64,000 nucleotides of DNA, taken from Sulfurimonas sp. SAG-AH-194-L11 (GTDB lineage Bacteria > Campylobacterota > Campylobacteria > Campylobacterales > Sulfurimonadaceae). The DNA is taken from contig NZ_JAEMVB010000004.1 of the NCBI RefSeq assembly GCF_029215995.1, forward strand, positions 40,537 to 104,536, read 5' to 3'. Position numbers and translations under genes: made by a program. Shown here piece after piece: positions 32,901 through 41,281 of this stretch (position 1 is the stretch's first letter; every line of letters begins with the position of its first letter). The notes under the pieces were generated by a model that was not told where the DNA came from, did no database searches, and saw only the letters and a program-made list of their open reading frames with translations.

Positions 32901-34387
32901 CTATCGAAGATTTAGCACAGCTTATCTTTGACTTAAAGCAAGTAAATCCTAAAGCACGAGTTGCTGTGAAGCTTGTTTCAACTGTTGGTGTTGGAACAAT
33001 TGCAGCAGGTGTTGCAAAAGCATATGCTGATAAAATCATCATCTCTGGTGGAGATGGTGGAACAGGTGCTGCACCTCTTACTTCACTAAAGTTTGCGGGT
33101 AATCCATGGGAAATCGGTCTAAGTGAAGCACATAATGCTCTTAAAGCTAACAACCTTCGTGGTTTAGTAGAACTTCAAACTGATGGTGGACTAAAATCAG
33201 GACTTGATGTTGTAAAAGCTGCACTTCTTGGTGCTGAGTCGTATGCATTTGGTACAGGTGTACTTACAATTGTTGGCTGTAAAATGCTTCGTATCTGTCA
33301 TGTAAATAAATGTTCTGTAGGTATAGCAACTCAAAACGAAAAACTTCGTAAAGAGTTCTTTAAAGGGCATGTTGATCAGATTATAAACTATTTTACTTTT
33401 TTAGCTGAAGATATTCGTTCTATTATGGCGGAGTTAGGTTATAAAACTATGGAAGAGATGATAGGTCAAGTTGGAATTTTAAAAGTGAAAGACGAACCTT
33501 TCGCACAAAAATTTGACTTCTCTTCTATCCTTCATAAAGAAGAGGGTGTAAATACACAACAACAGCCATTTAATCATCCATTTGATGATAATAGTTTTGA
33601 GAAAAGTGTTCTAAAAGAGGCTATGGTTGCGATTAAGCATCCTGAGCAGCCGATTAGAATTACAAGAGAGATTAAAAATATACATAGAAGTTTTGGTGCT
33701 TTAGTAAGTGGTGAAATTGCTGAGTACTATGGTGATGATGGTCTTAAAGCTGATACTATAAAGATGAATTTAACTGGTGTTGGTGGACAGGCATTTGGAG
33801 CATTTTTAGCCCCAGGTGTTTCTCTGTATCTTAATGGTGTAGCAAATGACTACATCGGTAAAGGTATGAACGGTGGTAAAATTATTATCACTTCAGACAA
33901 TGAGGGTGAAGAGTTTGCAGCAGGTGGAAACACTTGTCTTTACGGTGCAACAGGTGGAAAACTTTATGTCTCAGGTGCAGTAGGTGAACGTTTTGCAGTT
34001 CGTAACTCAGGTGCTTTAGCTATCGTTGAGGGAACTGGAGATAATGCTTGTGAGTACATGACAGGTGGAGTTGTAGTTATCCTTGGAAGTACAGGTATCA
34101 ACTTTGGTGCAGGTATGACAGGTGGAATCAGTTTTGTGTATGACAAAGATCATAAGTTTGTTGAAAATGTAAACCATGAGCTTGTCGAAGCTGTTCGTAT
34201 AGATACTGATGAGGGTGATGAAGCACGTCACTATCTCAAGCGCTTACTGAAAAACTATGTAGTAGAAACAGGTAGTAACAAGGCAAAAGAGCTTTTAGAG
34301 AACTTTAGAGTGGAAGTAAGAAGTTTCTGGCTTGTAAAACCAAAAAATTTAACAAAACTACCACTTAATTTAGAGAACGGAGACTAA
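29948..34387 (+). CDS. gltB: Glutamate synthase large subunit (GOGAT alpha)
   Basis: A full-length 1479-residue protein. A short propeptide ends before Cys15 (KDNCGFGL), the N-terminal nucleophile that releases ammonia from glutamine. GSGLLL, RFSTNTLPEWRLAQPFR and HNGEINSVEGN complete the amidotransferase domain. The FMN-binding synthase domain holds SPPPHHDIYSIEDL and GGDGGTGAAP; CKMLRICHVNKCSVG supplies the three Cys of the [3Fe-4S] cluster. The C-terminal beta-helix has repeats like GGNTCLYGATGGKLYVSG. With gltD it makes two glutamates from glutamine and 2-oxoglutarate. The gltD ATG follows 2 bp after the stop. Confidence 0.95.
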   Translation: MTKHHDLLRSFKDNCGFGLVANIKNKASRKVLDDAITALERMMHRGAVAADGKTGDGSGLLLSMPTEFMIKKAQEAGVELSKQFAIASVFAKDTQDLDLLESICINNDLKVVLRREVPIEINALGDQAIASLPLITQIFIVPNSIMATNRFDALLYLSRKECEHKLVENRDFYISSMSSTVLSYKGLVMPTHIKEFYKDFQDESFKISFSLFHQRFSTNTLPEWRLAQPFRAVAHNGEINSVEGNRINVEIKSESIKSDVFTDEEIQRILPILQLDSSDSASADNFFEFLIVNGMDFFKAVRAVIPSAWQNAPHMDAELRAFYEYHSTVFEAWDGPAAFSVTDGRYIGCVLDRNGLRPSKYIVTHDDNLLIASEYGVVDIAEEEIKERGRLQSGEMIGLDLKFGKLLKSDEIDNYLKGSNPYMKWLNEHMIYLQEHVEEQYATCGEIDEDHLIKQQKYFNVTQEIVEQVIEPMIKDGKEAVGSMGDDTPLAAFSDKQRNFTDYFKQKFAQVTNPPIDPIREKIVMSLNTGFGEVHNILDEIPSHAHRLKSISPIITGEKLEVLKSFGDKTSPRYQAFYHNTSFSTAYQNDLKASLDALVAKVISSVKNAGTRIVILDDREFSKENRVIPMAMVVGRLNSALLKDKIRHLVSMIAVTGEVIDSHSCAVLLGYGVSAIYPHVLFATVSSQLDKSPSLKMSCHEAYKSVYVALNNGLLKIMSKMGIATIASYRNSGLFDVMGLSTEIAEQCFETSHSTIPGLTYADIDERIEKFHKSAFKNDGFKKIFPLNIGGFYKFYTGQEHHDFGPAVIHAIHAVADSGEQEDFNKLKDLVNKRGLKYIRDFFDLKSDRKAIDISEVEPKEAIFKRFASAAMSLGSISPEAHETIAIAMNRIGGQSNSGEGGEDKARFGTERVSKIKQVASGRFGVTPAYLRSAEEIQIKVAQGAKPGEGGQLPGHKVSELIGKLRHTVPGVTLISPPPHHDIYSIEDLAQLIFDLKQVNPKARVAVKLVSTVGVGTIAAGVAKAYADKIIISGGDGGTGAAPLTSLKFAGNPWEIGLSEAHNALKANNLRGLVELQTDGGLKSGLDVVKAALLGAESYAFGTGVLTIVGCKMLRICHVNKCSVGIATQNEKLRKEFFKGHVDQIINYFTFLAEDIRSIMAELGYKTMEEMIGQVGILKVKDEPFAQKFDFSSILHKEEGVNTQQQPFNHPFDDNSFEKSVLKEAMVAIKHPEQPIRITREIKNIHRSFGALVSGEIAEYYGDDGLKADTIKMNLTGVGGQAFGAFLAPGVSLYLNGVANDYIGKGMNGGKIIITSDNEGEEFAAGGNTCLYGATGGKLYVSGAVGERFAVRNSGALAIVEGTGDNACEYMTGGVVVILGSTGINFGAGMTGGISFVYDKDHKFVENVNHELVEAVRIDTDEGDEARHYLKRLLKNYVVETGSNKAKELLENFRVEVRSFWLVKPKNLTKLPLNLENGD

Positions 34388-34389
34388 TT

Positions 34390-35775
34390 ATGAGAGAATT
34401 TTTAACAACAGAAAGAATAGACCCTGCAAAAAGATTAGTCGTAGAGAGAACAAAAGACTTTGGCGAAATATATGAGATATTTAACTTTAGTGATGCAAGT
34501 ACACAAAGTGATAGATGTATTCAGTGTGGAGATCCATTTTGTCTCAACAAATGCCCACTGCACAATTATATCCCTCAGTGGTTAAAGTCAATAGCTGAAA
34601 AAGATTTAGAGTTTGCATTTAAACTCTCAAATGAGCCATCTCCATTCCCTGAAGTTATGGGTCGTATCTGTCCTCACGATAGACTCTGTGAGGGTGACTG
34701 TACACTGAATGATGGTCATGGTGCTATTACTATTGGTAGTATCGAGACACACATTACAGAAGCGGGTTTTAAAGCGGGTCTTACTCCTGACTTTCCAGGT
34801 GTAACTAGTGATAAAAAAGTAGCAGTTATAGGAAGTGGTCCGGCTGGACTCTCTGTTGCTACATATCTACTGCGTTCAGGTCTAGGTGTCACTATGTATG
34901 AAAAAGCTGACCGTGCAGGTGGACTTTTAACATACGGGATTCCTAGTTTCAAGTTAGACAAAAAAATCGTAGAGCGCCGTGTAGAGCTTTTATTAGATGC
35001 TGGTATGAAACTAGTACTTAACTGTGAAATAGGTAAAGATAAACCTTTTGAAGAGATAGCGAATGAGCATGATGCCATGTTTATAGGTGTTGGTGCAACA
35101 AAGGCTAAAAGTGCAGGACTTTCAGGTGAAAATGCTCCTAATGTTTACCGTGCAATGGACTACTTAACAAATATTCAGAGAAAAAACTTTAAAGAAAACT
35201 ATGATAAAAAGTTTGATTTTAAAGATAAAAATGTTGTAGTTGTTGGTGGTGGTGACACTGCTATGGATTGTCTACGTACTGCAAAACGTGAGGGTGCAAA
35301 GTCTGTTACTTGTTTGTATCGTCGTGATGAGCATAATATGCCAGGATCTAAAAAAGAGTATAGAAACGCTGTAGAAGAGGGTGTGGATTTTACATTTTTA
35401 GCCTCTCCAAAAGAGATTATACTTGATGAAAATGGTAAAGCTATAGCTGTTGAGTATGTAAGAACAACTTTAGGTGCAAAAGGTGCCGATGGTCGTCAAC
35501 AGATGGAAGAGATTAAAGGGAGCGAAGCTCGTGCTAATGCAGATGTTGTTATAATGTCTTTAGGGTTTGATCCTGTGGTACCATCTTTCTTAGCAGAAAA
35601 TGGCATCGAGACTAACTCTTGGGGTGGGATTATACTTAATGATGAGACTCATGAAACATCAACTGCTGGCATCTATGCTGGTGGTGACTGTTTCCGTGGT
35701 GCTGACCTAGTTGTAACGGCTGCATTTGATGGTCGTGAAGCTGCGAGAAGTATCGCTGAATCATTACTAGAATAA
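34390..35775 (+). CDS. gltD: Glutamate synthase small subunit (GOGAT beta)
   Basis: A 461-residue flavoprotein. N-terminal cysteines (CIQCGDPFCLNKCP, then GRICPHDRLCEGDC) bind two [4Fe-4S] clusters that lead electrons to GltB. VAVIGSGPAGLSVATYL binds FAD and VVVGGGDTAMDCLRTA binds NAD(P)H. It passes electrons from NAD(P)H to the large subunit. Lengths and motifs match the family, and the pair forms a two-gene operon closed by a hairpin. Confidence 0.94.
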   Translation: MREFLTTERIDPAKRLVVERTKDFGEIYEIFNFSDASTQSDRCIQCGDPFCLNKCPLHNYIPQWLKSIAEKDLEFAFKLSNEPSPFPEVMGRICPHDRLCEGDCTLNDGHGAITIGSIETHITEAGFKAGLTPDFPGVTSDKKVAVIGSGPAGLSVATYLLRSGLGVTMYEKADRAGGLLTYGIPSFKLDKKIVERRVELLLDAGMKLVLNCEIGKDKPFEEIANEHDAMFIGVGATKAKSAGLSGENAPNVYRAMDYLTNIQRKNFKENYDKKFDFKDKNVVVVGGGDTAMDCLRTAKREGAKSVTCLYRRDEHNMPGSKKEYRNAVEEGVDFTFLASPKEIILDENGKAIAVEYVRTTLGAKGADGRQQMEEIKGSEARANADVVIMSLGFDPVVPSFLAENGIETNSWGGIILNDETHETSTAGIYAGGDCFRGADLVVTAAFDGREAARSIAESLLE

Positions 35776-35786
35776 ATACTACGTTT

Positions 35787-35821
35787 TCTCAATTTATACA
35801 TTTTTTATGTGTAAATTGAGA
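35787..35821 (+). terminator. Hairpin after gltBD
   Basis: TCTCAATTTATACA (35787-35800) pairs with TGTGTAAATTGAGA (35808-35821), 14 bp with one G-T pair and a loop TTTTTTA. It lies 11 bp after the gltD stop. No T-run follows the stem, so termination may be weak. Confidence 0.55.
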
Positions 35822-35909
35822 CACTACCTTGCTTAAAAAATTAGATTCGTTTCATAAAATAAGTATAAATAAGCTATAATACATGCTATTTATAATTTAA
35901 GGATTTTTT

Positions 35910-36752
35910 TTGAACCTACTCGATTTATTTCATAAAACTTTTGATAACAAAACAGCAATAAAAGAAGAGGCTTCTTCACATTGGATAACATGTAAATCAT
36001 GTCAATCAACTATGTACTACAAGGAAGTTGAAAACCAAAACTATGTATGCCCTAAGTGTGGATACCATATTCGTATAGGTGTAAAAGAGCGTATAGAACT
36101 TTTAGCTGATGAGGGGACATTTGTAGAGTTTGATGCTTCTTTAGAGCCTGTTGACCCTTTAAAGTTTGTAGATAAAAAACCTTATAAAAAAAGAATAGAA
36201 GATGCATTTGCAAAAACAGGACGTAAATCTTCTGTTGTATCTGGAAGCTGTAAAATGAATGGAGTATCTGCTCAGGTAGTTATTTTTGATTTTGCTTTTA
36301 TGGGTGGAAGTTTAGGCTCTGTAGAGGGTGAGAAAATAGTTCGTGCAACAAACCGTGCCATAGCAAATAGAGAAGGGCTTATTATACTTTCTGCTTCTGG
36401 TGGAGCTCGTATGCAAGAGTCTACTTTTTCTCTACTTCAAATGAGTAAAACTTCAGCAGCCTTAGCAAAACTAGCAAAAGCAAACTTACCTTATATATCT
36501 GTACTAACAGACCCAACTATGGGTGGTGTTTCTGCTTCATTCGCTACACTTGGTGATATTATCATAGCAGAGCCTGGTGCTCTTATCGGTTTTGCTGGAC
36601 AGCGTGTTATCGAGCAGACTATTGGCTCAGCACTTCCAGATGGTTTTCAGCGTGCAGAATTTTTACTTGAGAAAGGTTCTATAGATATGATTGTAAATAG
36701 AAATGAGCTTAAAAAAACACTCTCAGATCTTCTTACTCTTTTTAAAGTATAG
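35910..36752 (+). CDS. accD: Acetyl-CoA carboxylase carboxyltransferase beta subunit
   Basis: A 280-residue AccD. The zinc ribbon CKSCQSTMYY...CPKCGYHIRIG (about 33-58) is intact. The crotonase-like domain has GSLGSVEGEKI, SASGGARMQES and DPTMGGVSASFATLGD, ending with GFAGQRVIEQTI. With AccA it transfers CO2 from carboxybiotin to acetyl-CoA to give malonyl-CoA. The start is TTG at 35910, with AAGGA upstream. It heads a tightly packed run with thiE-like, rlmH and dksA-like genes. Confidence 0.93.
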   Translation: MNLLDLFHKTFDNKTAIKEEASSHWITCKSCQSTMYYKEVENQNYVCPKCGYHIRIGVKERIELLADEGTFVEFDASLEPVDPLKFVDKKPYKKRIEDAFAKTGRKSSVVSGSCKMNGVSAQVVIFDFAFMGGSLGSVEGEKIVRATNRAIANREGLIILSASGGARMQESTFSLLQMSKTSAALAKLAKANLPYISVLTDPTMGGVSASFATLGDIIIAEPGALIGFAGQRVIEQTIGSALPDGFQRAEFLLEKGSIDMIVNRNELKKTLSDLLTLFKV

Positions 36753-36755
36753 ATT

Positions 36756-37319
36756 GTGAAACTTTATGCTCTGTGTGATCAAGATATGCTTGATTCTAAA
36801 GGGATAAGTATTGATGAGTATATCACTCTAGCTAAAGAAAACAGTGCACAAATGATTCAATATCGTAATAAAAATGCTGATATAGAATTTATAAAAGAGC
36901 AACTTATACATATCAGAACGATATATGACGGATTTTTAATCGTAAATGATGCTATTGAACTTGTTGAGTACTGCGATGGAGTACATCTTGGACAAGAAGA
37001 TCTTTTATCAATTGATGAAGATATTGTCAAAGCTGTTAGAATGGTTCGTAGTGTAGTTACAGAAGATAAAATCTTAGGTATATCAACACACAACAAAGAA
37101 GAGGTACTTCAAGCTAACACTCTTGACTTAAACTACATTGGTTTAGGAGCATATCGTAGTACTGATACTAAAAAAGATATAATTGGTATTCTTGGTGATT
37201 CTTTAGAAGGTATTGCACAGGAGTCAAAGCATTTAGTTGCAGCGATTGGTGGTGTTAGACTAGATGATGAATTCACTCATGTTACATATAATGTCATAGG
37301 TAGCGGTCTACTTAAATGA
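36756..37319 (+). CDS. ThiE-like thiamine phosphate synthase family protein
   Basis: A short TIM-barrel protein of 187 residues with ThiE/TenI features: MIQYRNKN (substrate Arg/Lys positions), [23 protein letters not shown], and [20 protein letters not shown] near the end matches the phosphate-binding AIGGI. It is slightly shorter than typical ThiE (about 210), so it could be a TenI-like relative; the family has both. Start is GTG at 36756, 3 bp after accD. Its stop overlaps the rlmH ATG (ATGA). Confidence 0.72.
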   Translation: MKLYALCDQDMLDSKGISIDEYITLAKENSAQMIQYRNKNADIEFIKEQLIHIRTIYDGFLIVNDAIELVEYCDGVHLGQEDLLSIDEDIVKAVRMVRSVVTEDKILGISTHNKEEVLQANTLDLNYIGLGAYRSTDTKKDIIGILGDSLEGIAQESKHLVAAIGGVRLDDEFTHVTYNVIGSGLLK

Positions 37320-37774
37320 ATATAGAAATTATTAGTATTGCTAAAAAAGAGAAAACTATTTACGATCCTCTCTATAAAGAGCTAGAAAAAATGATTTCTC
37401 GCTTTACAAATATAAAAGATATTGAAATCTTTAACAAAGATGTAACAAAAGCACACACTATCTCCCCAGAGTCAGCACAGAAGGCTTATACAAAGGTTTT
37501 AGAACCACACATTAGCTCTTCTTATAGTGTTGTCTTACACCCTGATGGAAAAATAATCGATAGTTATGAGTTTAGTAAGCTATTAGATGGTAAAATGTCA
37601 GTTAAATTTTTCATAGGTGGCGCGTACGGTTTTGAAGACGACTTTTTAAACAAAAGTGATGTCGTTATTAGCCTCGGAAAAATTACGATGAGTCATAAAA
37701 TTGTAAAAGCAGTTTTGCTCGAACAGATATATCGTGGTTTTTCTATTTTAACAAACCATCCATATCACAAATAA
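37316..37774 (+). CDS. rlmH: 23S rRNA (pseudouridine1915-N3)-methyltransferase
   Basis: A 152-residue SPOUT methyltransferase. [32 protein letters not shown] and the C-terminal knot [22 protein letters not shown] and [11 protein letters not shown] are close to RlmH throughout. It methylates pseudouridine 1915 in helix 69 of 23S rRNA. It overlaps the ThiE-like gene by 4 bp. Confidence 0.93.
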   Translation: MNIEIISIAKKEKTIYDPLYKELEKMISRFTNIKDIEIFNKDVTKAHTISPESAQKAYTKVLEPHISSSYSVVLHPDGKIIDSYEFSKLLDGKMSVKFFIGGAYGFEDDFLNKSDVVISLGKITMSHKIVKAVLLEQIYRGFSILTNHPYHK

Positions 37775-37787
37775 AAGGGACATATAA

Positions 37788-38138
37788 GTGCAAGCAAGTG
37801 AGCTAAATTATTTTAAAGAAATACTAGAGAGTCGAAAAGAGCAGATAAAGAGTAATATTGATGGTGTTAACAGAGAGTTAAGTCAATTAAGTGGATTAGA
37901 GTTAAATGATGAGGGTGACCATGCAGCAGTTAACAACAACTCTATGATAGAGAGCGCTATAATCATTCAACAGACACAAGAACTCCGTGAGATTGAAGTT
38001 ACTTTAGGTAAAATATCACATGGTGACTATGGTACTTGTGAAATGTGTGAAGACGATATAGGTTTTCAACGTTTAAAAGTTAAACCACATGCAATCTACT
38101 GTATAGACTGTAGAGAGATAATCGAAAAAACTAAATAA
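37788..38138 (+). CDS. dksA: DksA/TraR-family C4 zinc-finger protein
   Basis: A 116-residue protein with an N-terminal coiled coil (residues 5-75) and a C-terminal four-Cys zinc finger, CEMC (about 83-86) with CIDC (about 104-107), as in DksA. LELNDEGDHAAVNN is the coiled-coil tip region with acidic residues that insert into the RNA polymerase secondary channel. The family works with ppGpp to retune transcription. Start is GTG at 37788, preceded by AAGGGA. It is shorter than E. coli DksA (151), as common in this phylum. Confidence 0.85.
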   Translation: MQASELNYFKEILESRKEQIKSNIDGVNRELSQLSGLELNDEGDHAAVNNNSMIESAIIIQQTQELREIEVTLGKISHGDYGTCEMCEDDIGFQRLKVKPHAIYCIDCREIIEKTK

Positions 38139-38149
38139 GAGGAACAAGA

Positions 38150-39169
38150 ATGTACATCAAAAGATATACAATAGCAGCATTCATTTTAATGGCTTTACTC
38201 GGAGCATTTGTTTATACATATGTGACACAGGGGACAATATCAATTGATATGTTCGGTATACCTTTACCCTCTTTATCTATAGCACTTTGGGTAGTTATTC
38301 CAGTTTTTTTGCTTTATATCGCGAGTGTTCTGCATATGTCTTTTTACTCTCTTTTAGGAAGTTTAAATTTACGTAAGTATGAAAAAGATTATGAGAAGAT
38401 TATTGATGCTATTGTTGAAGCATATCTAGGTAAAAAAAGTAGAAGTCATAGTTTTAAAACAGATAGATATACTCTACTTGGAAAGCTACTAGAAAACACT
38501 ACAATGTTTCCAACTGGAAATGTAGTAGGGCTTACTTCAAATGAGAAAATTGATGGTGTCTTAAAAATTATTGAAGATATTAAAAATGGTGAAGTTGTTG
38601 ACTTAAAACCATTTAACCTTACAAAAGATAATGAACTTGTTATACAAAACAAACGAAATAAGTATAAAAAAGGAATTATCACGGCTGAGAGTATTCTCTC
38701 AAATGATACTAAGTATTCAGATATTTTAAAAAAAGAAGCATATGTTGACTATGTTAAAACTGCTTCTATTTCAAATATTTTAAAATATAAAACTTTTTTA
38801 ACGAAAGAGTCACTCTATATTGTTTTAGCACGGGTGAATGCTGATGAGTTTACTTTAAGCATAAATAACGAAGAGTTGCTTTCTCTTATGAACTCTTTAG
38901 ACTTAAATTCTTCAGACTATATTAAACTATCTTCTGTGATTGCTAAGGGTGGCATGCTTCCTGAGCAACGTATCAAACTCTTTGAGATGTTAAGTGATGA
39001 GAATGAAGATGCTATGGATGCTTATCTTTACACTCTTTTTGATTTAGAGATGTTAGCACCTGCAAATAGTATACTTGAAAATTCTCAAGCAAATGAGTAC
39101 CAAAACTTTAAGGCATATAGTGCCTTAAAGGCATGTAACAAAAACTTTAGCATAGAACTATTTGTCTAG
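38150..39169 (+). CDS. Conserved membrane-anchored protein of unknown function
   Basis: A 339-residue protein with two N-terminal membrane helices (about 7-26 and 44-66) separated by a short loop rich in Pro (IPLPSLSI). A cytoplasmic helical domain follows (about 75-339), rich in Lys/Asp/Leu, with a possible repeat-like architecture near residues 215-330. I find no catalytic motif. It lies between dksA and dusB in a cluster of RNA- and translation-related genes, spaced 11 and 3 bp from its neighbours, so it is probably co-expressed. I know it only as a conserved campylobacterotal hypothetical type. Confidence 0.65.
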   Translation: MYIKRYTIAAFILMALLGAFVYTYVTQGTISIDMFGIPLPSLSIALWVVIPVFLLYIASVLHMSFYSLLGSLNLRKYEKDYEKIIDAIVEAYLGKKSRSHSFKTDRYTLLGKLLENTTMFPTGNVVGLTSNEKIDGVLKIIEDIKNGEVVDLKPFNLTKDNELVIQNKRNKYKKGIITAESILSNDTKYSDILKKEAYVDYVKTASISNILKYKTFLTKESLYIVLARVNADEFTLSINNEELLSLMNSLDLNSSDYIKLSSVIAKGGMLPEQRIKLFEMLSDENEDAMDAYLYTLFDLEMLAPANSILENSQANEYQNFKAYSALKACNKNFSIELFV

Positions 39170-39172
39170 TCT

Positions 39173-40123
39173 ATGTTAAATAAAATATCCTTTGATAAAC
39201 CACTATATGCACTAGCTCCTTTAGCTGGTTTTACAGATCTTCCTTTTCGTAGTGTTGTTAAAAAGTTTGGAGCTGATCTTACTATTAGTGAGATGCTCAG
39301 CTCAAATGCTTTAGCTCATGGCTCAGAAAAAACACTTCATATGTTAGAGAAGTCAATCAATGAAGACCCTTACTCGGTACAAATTTCTGCTTCACAGATA
39401 GATATAGCTAAACGGGCTGTTGAAGTTCTTAATGAGCACGATGGTATAGACATAATAGACCTTAACTGTGGATGCCCTGTACCTAAAGTAACAGGACATG
39501 GAAGTGGTAGTTCTCTTCTTCTGGACTTACCACTTATGGGTGATATCATTAAAACTATTAAAGACACATCGAACAAAAGCATGACATCTGTAAAAATTCG
39601 CCTTGGATTTGAAGAGAAAAATCATGTTGATATTGCAAAGATGGTTGAAGATAGCGGTGCAGATTTTTTAGCTGTTCATGGTCGTACTCGAGTTGGAAAG
39701 TTTAAAGCACCTGTAGACTATGATGCAATTGCTCAAATAAAAGAAGCTGTTAATATTCCAGTTATTGCAAATGGAGATATAGACTCTTATGAAAAAGCTC
39801 AGTGGGTACTTGAACATACTGGTGCTGATGGCATTATGATAGGTCGTGGTGCTGTTGGTGCCCCTTGGATTTTTCATCAACTACGTTCAGGTGAAGAATA
39901 TATAGACTTTTCCCTAAAACATGAGATAATTATGGAACATTTTGATAAGATGATAGAGTTTTATGGTGCACATGGTGTACCGATGTTTAGAAAACATACT
40001 CACACATACTCTAAGGGCTACAAAGGTGCTTCAGTCCTTAGAAATGAAGTGAATTCGATTACAGATATACAAGAGTACAGAAACTTACTCGATGATTTTT
40101 TTAGAAATGGAGAGTTTGCATAG
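39173..40123 (+). CDS. tRNA-dihydrouridine synthase (DusB-like)
   Basis: A 316-residue FMN TIM-barrel. APLAGFTDLPFRSVVKKFGADLT, DLNCGCPVPKVTGHGSGSSLL (catalytic Cys in GCP), FLAVHGRTRVGK and the FMN-phosphate loop GADGIMIGRGAVGAPWIF define the Dus family. It reduces uridines in tRNA D-loops with NADPH. The motif NCGCP-x-PKVTG-GSGS resembles DusB, the single housekeeping type. Starts 3 bp after the preceding gene and ends directly against the next. Confidence 0.9.
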   Translation: MLNKISFDKPLYALAPLAGFTDLPFRSVVKKFGADLTISEMLSSNALAHGSEKTLHMLEKSINEDPYSVQISASQIDIAKRAVEVLNEHDGIDIIDLNCGCPVPKVTGHGSGSSLLLDLPLMGDIIKTIKDTSNKSMTSVKIRLGFEEKNHVDIAKMVEDSGADFLAVHGRTRVGKFKAPVDYDAIAQIKEAVNIPVIANGDIDSYEKAQWVLEHTGADGIMIGRGAVGAPWIFHQLRSGEEYIDFSLKHEIIMEHFDKMIEFYGAHGVPMFRKHTHTYSKGYKGASVLRNEVNSITDIQEYRNLLDDFFRNGEFA

Positions 40124-41281
40124 ATGCCAAAGATACATCCTTTAGATATGAGCGAGTCGATAAGACTACTAGAGATTGCTGATGTAGCAGATAACTTGTA
40201 TCATTATGACTACAATACAAAACACCTGCTTTCTCTTTTAGCTAAAAACATACAGATAGATGATCCTGCTTATATGAGTTCTTTTCGTTCATTTGAAGGT
40301 GAAGTTTTTGAGAACTTTGTATATGAAAAGTTACTCCGTTATGCACAGAACAATGACTACATTGAGAAATTTGTTTTAAAAGGTTTTCATCAAAATAAGC
40401 ATAAGGCATTTGCAAATACCCTTTCTATAAGTGAGAAAGAACAGATAGTATATAGAACAAAATCACGAGAAATTAGTGAGTTTGATGCGATGTTTGTAAC
40501 TGTAAAAAATGAACTTTACTTTGTTGAGATGACTCTTGTAAAATCAGTACTTAAGCTTAGACGCCGTTTACGTAAGAAAAAAGCACTCTTAGAGATTATC
40601 TTTCCTAATTACGAGATTAAGGCTCTAATCATCTTAAACGATGGTGCAACAGGTGCAAAACAATTTCCTGATTACTGTAAGGTATGGTTTACTAAAGAGT
40701 TTTCAGCAGGTGATGTCCTCGATCAGATCATTAAAAAAGATAAACGCCAACTTATCCCTAAAGATATTATCAAGGGTGGCTGTATGATAGAAGCACACGA
40801 GCTTAAACTACATCCATTTAGATACTATAACACTATGTCATGGATTACTAAAACTATAAGAAGTCATAAAAAGCATATCTTAGATATGACATTTTTGATG
40901 AACTTTAAGGTACAACGTTATCATGATCTTTATAATAAATTTTATGTAGGCTACTTAAATATACAAGATGCTAAAACACTGCTAAAACTCGAAGGAGAAT
41001 TTGCAGACACCCAGCGTGTTATGGTCGCACTAGAGAAGAAACACTCTGATGAGATAGTACTTACATACTACATTCAAACAGGTCGTAAGAAGTTATATCT
41101 TTATACTCTTGAAAATGGTAAGATTACAAAAGAGAAGAAAGATCCTTATGGAATAACTGTAACAGAAGTTTTCCATATAAACAAACAGATGGATAGCTCT
41201 TATGAGATGAACTTAACTCATATAGCTGTTGTTAAAAAGCTTTTAAAGGAGAGATTTACTTCTCCTTCTAAAGAAGATTAA
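40124..41281 (+). CDS. PD-(D/E)XK nuclease-fold candidate, conserved unknown
   Basis: A 385-residue soluble protein I cannot name. EGEVFENFVYEKLLRYA (58-74) followed by SEFDAMFVTVKNELYFVEMTLVKS (split: Asp121, then Glu135-M-Thr137) matches the usual core of PD-(D/E)XK nucleases, with an acidic helix, a beta-hairpin Asp, and E-x-K replaced by E-x-T. A basic helix (KLRRRLRKKK, 144-153) follows. The C-terminal 150 residues look like a separate alpha/beta region. It abuts dusB without a gap, so a role in nucleic-acid metabolism is plausible. Function unproven; the lysine is missing, so catalytic activity is uncertain. Confidence 0.6.
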   Translation: MPKIHPLDMSESIRLLEIADVADNLYHYDYNTKHLLSLLAKNIQIDDPAYMSSFRSFEGEVFENFVYEKLLRYAQNNDYIEKFVLKGFHQNKHKAFANTLSISEKEQIVYRTKSREISEFDAMFVTVKNELYFVEMTLVKSVLKLRRRLRKKKALLEIIFPNYEIKALIILNDGATGAKQFPDYCKVWFTKEFSAGDVLDQIIKKDKRQLIPKDIIKGGCMIEAHELKLHPFRYYNTMSWITKTIRSHKKHILDMTFLMNFKVQRYHDLYNKFYVGYLNIQDAKTLLKLEGEFADTQRVMVALEKKHSDEIVLTYYIQTGRKKLYLYTLENGKITKEKKDPYGITVTEVFHINKQMDSSYEMNLTHIAVVKKLLKERFTSPSKED

